Shown one piece after another: positions 60,988 through 64,000 of a stretch of 64,000 nt of DNA. The notes below the pieces were generated by a model, which was not told the DNA's origin, made no database searches, and worked only from the letters and a program-made list of their open reading frames with translations. Each line of letters opens with the position of its first letter. Position 1 is the first letter of the stretch. Origin of the DNA: Pectobacterium wasabiae CFBP 3304 (lineage in GTDB: Bacteria > Pseudomonadota > Gammaproteobacteria > Enterobacterales > Enterobacteriaceae); NCBI RefSeq assembly GCF_001742185.1, contig NZ_CP015750.1:4650001-4714000 (forward strand), read 5' to 3'. The translations under genes and the position numbers were made by a program.

Positions 60988-61949
60988 TTAGACAACGGTT
61001 AACTGCCCCGCATAGAGGATAAAGAAGCGCAGCAGCAAGACCCCCACCAGGCTCATGCCACAAACCGCCAGCACCCCATAGGGTGAATGCAATCGGTTAG
61101 CCCATGACTTGAGCAGCAAGGGAATGACTAACCCAATCCCTACAACACCCAGCCAGAACCACGCGGCCCAAAATCCCCCCCCAACGCAGCCACCAGCGCC
61201 CGCTGTTTCCCATCGTCCCCTAACGCGAGGCCAATAAAGAACGCGAACAGTAAGAAGATCTCTAGCCACACGACGGGCGTTTCGACGCGATGAACAAAGT
61301 GCGCCTCTTCGCTATGCGGATTGCGACGATAGCGGCAGGTCATGGCGATCAGCGCCACTGCCGCACCCGAGGACACCCCCGAAAACAGGAACAATGCGGG
61401 TAGGATTGGGTTATTCAGCAGCGGGTAGGTCTTCAACGCGGAGAGTAAAAACCCGGTGTAAGCCCCTAACATCACTGCCAACAGCAACATCACAATATCC
61501 AGCGATTTTTGCAACGGTGCCAGCCAACCCAGTACTTTGGGAAGAATACTCAGCTTCGGCAGCCAGCGCTGTTGCAGCACGATAGTCTGCTCGCTAAAAA
61601 TGTTTACCAGCCAGACCGCCAACGCCGCCATGTATACCTGAAACAGCATGACCCCAACGGACATCACCGAGGTAAAGCTGTAATGGAACATGAGCTTCCA
61701 AAACGTCCAGGGACGCGTCAGGTGGAAGACCAGGATCAGCAATCCCAGAATGATGGTGCACGGCGCAAGGATCAGCGTGGTACGCATTAGCGTACTGTCT
61801 GCGGTGGCCTGCTCGGGATGGTAGCGCCGCAGTAAGACTGACAGCGTGACCAGCCCCGCAGAGATGCCCACCAAAAACAGGTAAATCGCAATCGGCCAGT
61901 CCCAGACTAACGAATCAAAATGGAATGCGCTTGAAGACACGGGCGTCAT
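60988..61949 (-). pseudogene. nrfD: nrfD, membrane quinol oxidase subunit, frameshifted
   Basis: NrfD is an integral membrane protein that oxidises quinol for the NrfC-NrfB-NrfA chain. Residues 1-260 (SLVWDWPIAIYLFLVGISAG ... GLALGDDGKQRALVAAL) are in frame. At a run of eight C on the plus strand (61175-61182, eight G in the gene) the frame slips. The remaining 60 residues (GGFWAAWFWLGVVGIGLVIP ... LLRFFILYAGQLTVV) continue in another frame. Nine G would restore the usual 320-residue protein. It is a sequencing error, a mutation, or tract-length variation. Overlaps nrfC by 4 bp. Confidence 0.88.
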
Positions 61950-62617
61950 TGATGAACCTCCCCGTATTTAAACGGTACGCGATAGACCTTAGGGCGGGTG
62001 CCGAGCGCAATTTTGTAGCGATACGTCGGCTGTTGACGAAGCAGGCGAGAGATCTCGCTGTCAGGATCGTCAAGGTTACCGAACGTCAGCGCCTTCGTCG
62101 GACAAGACAACACACAGGCAGGCAGCTTCCCTTGTTTCAGGTTGGTTTTGCGGCAAAAATCGCACTTATCCGCCGTTTTCGTCTGCGGATGAATAAAGCG
62201 CACCTGATAAGGGCAGGCAGCAATACAGTATTGGCAACCTACGCACAGATCGGGATTGACATCGACAATGCCGCTTGCCGCATCGCGGAACGACGCTCCG
62301 GTTGGACACACGTCAACACAGGGGGCATGATCGCAGTGCTGGCATGAGTGACGGAAAAAGCGATATTTCACGTCAGGAAAGGTCCCGATGGGTTCGCTGC
62401 GAATGATCTTCAGGCGTGATACCCCTTCCGGCACCTGATTGACGTCACGGCAGGCATCCATGCACGCCGTACAGCCGATACAGAGCGATTCATCGTGGAT
62501 CATGCCGTAGCGGACGCCGTTAACGTTCAGCGTCTGTGCGACAACCAGCCCCGCCGTACTGGTGATGGCAATCAGCCCGCCCATACGGGCAAGAAATTGA
62601 CGACGAGAGCAACTCAT
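61946..62617 (-). CDS. nrfC: NrfC, four-cluster iron-sulfur protein
   Basis: A 223-residue exported ferredoxin-type protein. The Tat leader has [20 protein letters not shown]. Cluster motifs are [44 protein letters not shown] and [20 protein letters not shown]. It relays electrons from NrfD to NrfB in the periplasm. Overlaps both neighbours by 4 bp. Confidence 0.95.
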   Translation of the reverse strand: MSCSRRQFLARMGGLIAITSTAGLVVAQTLNVNGVRYGMIHDESLCIGCTACMDACRDVNQVPEGVSRLKIIRSEPIGTFPDVKYRFFRHSCQHCDHAPCVDVCPTGASFRDAASGIVDVNPDLCVGCQYCIAACPYQVRFIHPQTKTADKCDFCRKTNLKQGKLPACVLSCPTKALTFGNLDDPDSEISRLLRQQPTYRYKIALGTRPKVYRVPFKYGEVHQ

Positions 62618-63189
62618 GGCTGCCTCTTATTACCCAGATGCACTGAGGCTGGGTTGAAATCTGGGTTATTACGCTGATCGCTATGGCAATCGACACACAG
62701 TTTAATGCGGCTCTTGTCGTTCAGCGTTTGCATACTATCCTGCGTAGGATGCAACTGATGGCAACTGGCACACGCCACTTTGGCTACATGCACATCGTGT
62801 GGCCAAAACGATTTCTGCAACTGCTCCGGCGTATGGCATGACATACAGACGCTGTTTTGCTCTTCCACCTTATACATCGGGAAGTTAAAGCGCATGACAT
62901 CTTTAACGCCCTCACGGTGCAGCAGCGACGGCTTGCCATGACAATTGGTACAGGTCAGTTGTTGTTGATTATGCGGGTTGACGGCGGAGGCATGTTTGCC
63001 CTGCATGCCATCCTCTTCCGGTTTATGGCACTGTAGACAAGCCTCATCGGGATTGCGTTGTGGCATTACCGTCCACCGCTCTCCTTTTTCCGCCTGAGGT
63101 GCGGGCTGCGTCAGCCCTGGCAAGGCCCAAAGCATGCCTGATACCAGCACCCCGGCAGTCAATAACGAACGTAATACGCTCATATCCAC
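62614..63189 (-). CDS. nrfB: NrfB, pentahaem cytochrome c
   Basis: A 191-residue exported cytochrome. The signal peptide ([19 protein letters not shown]) is followed by five CXXCH sites: [36 protein letters not shown] and CVDCHSDQR. It is the electron donor to NrfA. It lies 40 bp after nrfA, and a homolog sits in the same place in E. coli. Confidence 0.95.
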   Translation of the reverse strand: MDMSVLRSLLTAGVLVSGMLWALPGLTQPAPQAEKGERWTVMPQRNPDEACLQCHKPEEDGMQGKHASAVNPHNQQQLTCTNCHGKPSLLHREGVKDVMRFNFPMYKVEEQNSVCMSCHTPEQLQKSFWPHDVHVAKVACASCHQLHPTQDSMQTLNDKSRIKLCVDCHSDQRNNPDFNPASVHLGNKRQP

Positions 63190-63229
63190 TCCACTTTATG
63201 ATCGCCCGCGTCCACGGGCGATGGGGTTA

Positions 63230-64000
63230 TTAGTTCAGTCGTCCAGCTTTACGCGCTTGCTCATTCCACTGCGGCACCACCGTATTCAGGAAATCCTGTT
63301 TCTCGGCTTTTATTTGCTGCATGTTGAGCCCAATCGCCTGCTGCGCTTTCTCTTTCGTCGAGATATCCGGCAGTTTGACTTCGCCAGTCACTCCTTTCTG
63401 TGCCAGCAGACGTACCAGCTTGGTTCTCGCTTCAGCGGATTTACTCAGCGAGGTGCCGAGCATCCGTAAACCTTCGTCCGGCGCATGCATGTGAATGCCG
63501 TGAGAAGCGACAGCCAGATCCCAGCGCCACTGCGCATGGCGGATATCCATGAGAATTGGCTGCATGTCAGCTTCGGTTGCACCAGCATCCCAGGCCGCTT
63601 TGGCCTCAAAATGCGCATGAACCAGTTGCTCTTCCGCTTTCAGTTTTAATTCCTGAATAGCCGTTTTACGCTCGGCGACAACCGCCTGCATTGCCGCTTT
63701 ATCCTGCGTGTGGCAATTGGTACAGGTTTCGCCGTACTTATCGAAGGGGTTACCTATCTTGTGATCGGTGTACAGCTTGCCGTCTGCGTTTTTCACTTTC
63801 GGCATATGGCAGTCGATACAGGTCACGTTGTTTTTACCGTGGATACCGATGCTCCAGGTTTCATATTCTGGATGTTGAGCTTTCAGCATCGGTGTACGGG
63901 AAAGAGGGTTGGTCCAGTCGGAGAAGGAAATGGCATCATAGTATTTCTCCATGTCTTCGACTTTCGTACCGTTATCCCATGGGAACTTCACGGCCTTGTC
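63230..64000 (-). CDS. nrfA: NrfA, ammonia-forming cytochrome c nitrite reductase, 5' end beyond window
   Basis: The C-terminal 256 codons of the pentahaem nitrite reductase, which turns nitrite into ammonium in the periplasm. The frame runs off the right edge (first visible codons D-K-A-V-K-F-P-W). Two CXXCH haem sites are visible, CIDCHMPKV and CTNCHTQDK, with ligand His residues in [10 protein letters not shown] and [10 protein letters not shown]. The CXXCK active-site motif and the signal peptide lie beyond the edge. First gene of nrfABCDEFG. Confidence 0.96.
   Translation of the reverse strand, partial: DKAVKFPWDNGTKVEDMEKYYDAISFSDWTNPLSRTPMLKAQHPEYETWSIGIHGKNNVTCIDCHMPKVKNADGKLYTDHKIGNPFDKYGETCTNCHTQDKAAMQAVVAERKTAIQELKLKAEEQLVHAHFEAKAAWDAGATEADMQPILMDIRHAQWRWDLAVASHGIHMHAPDEGLRMLGTSLSKSAEARTKLVRLLAQKGVTGEVKLPDISTKEKAQQAIGLNMQQIKAEKQDFLNTVVPQWNEQARKAGRLN

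Noticed and set aside
61175..61182. nrfD G tract claimed as a phase-variable switch
   Set aside because: A single sequence cannot show length variation, and the similar napF lesion suggests a homopolymer error; kept only as an alternative.

Overview
The window looks like the chromosome of a soft-rot enterobacterium, most plausibly Pectobacterium. This is inference from gene content. The right third holds a complete periplasmic nitrate/nitrite respiration block of enterobacterial type (narQP, napFDAGHBC, ccmABCDEFGHI, nrfABCDEFG). The left two thirds are accessory DNA: stress and detoxification genes, a sugar-uptake locus, a phage-defence pair, and a type VI secretion (T6SS) toxin island. No tRNA, rRNA, CRISPR array or intact insertion sequence was seen.

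Layout. Positions 1-9290 hold a macrodomain-type sirtuin (cut by the left edge), a luciferase-like monooxygenase, and a cluster built around three GlxA-type regulators (DJ-1/PfpI plus AraC HTH). Their neighbours are a metallo-beta-lactamase (MBL) fold hydrolase, an isochorismatase-like hydrolase, an isonitrile-hydratase-like protein and an OsmC-like protein. Three promoters here carry direct repeats exactly 21 bp apart, as expected for AraC-type dimers. Positions 9394-22070 hold a probable sulfated beta-glucoside utilisation locus: LamB/BglH-type porin, Cys-type sulfatase, radical-SAM sulfatase maturase, PTS EIIBC, GH1 6-phospho-beta-glucosidase, an AraC and an SgrR-like regulator, and an exported paralogue of the MBL hydrolase. 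Positions 22718-27342 hold a FrnE/DsbA-like protein, an EamA transporter, TetR and HxlR regulators and an NmrA-type reductase.

Positions 27708-30706 hold a DEDDh exonuclease and a two-gene CBASS-like system (SMODS/AGS-C nucleotidyltransferase plus SLATT membrane effector). Positions 30775-41826 form a T6SS toxin island. It reads hcp, vgrG, EagR chaperone, PAAR-Rhs toxin and immunity gene, with a sigma-54-type promoter before hcp. Upstream lies an array of three immunity-like genes, each preceded by a severed toxin C-terminal tail. A degraded piece of Rhs core lies beyond the other end.

Positions 41849-64000 are the respiratory core. NarQ-NarP senses nitrate/nitrite and probably drives the divergent nap operon. 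The ccm operon supplies haem-loaded c-type cytochromes, and nrf reduces nitrite to ammonium. Two genes, napF and nrfD, are broken by one-base shortenings of poly-G runs. These are sequencing errors or real mutations, and the sequence alone cannot say which. A 410-bp inverted-repeat element lies between the convergent nap and ccm operons.
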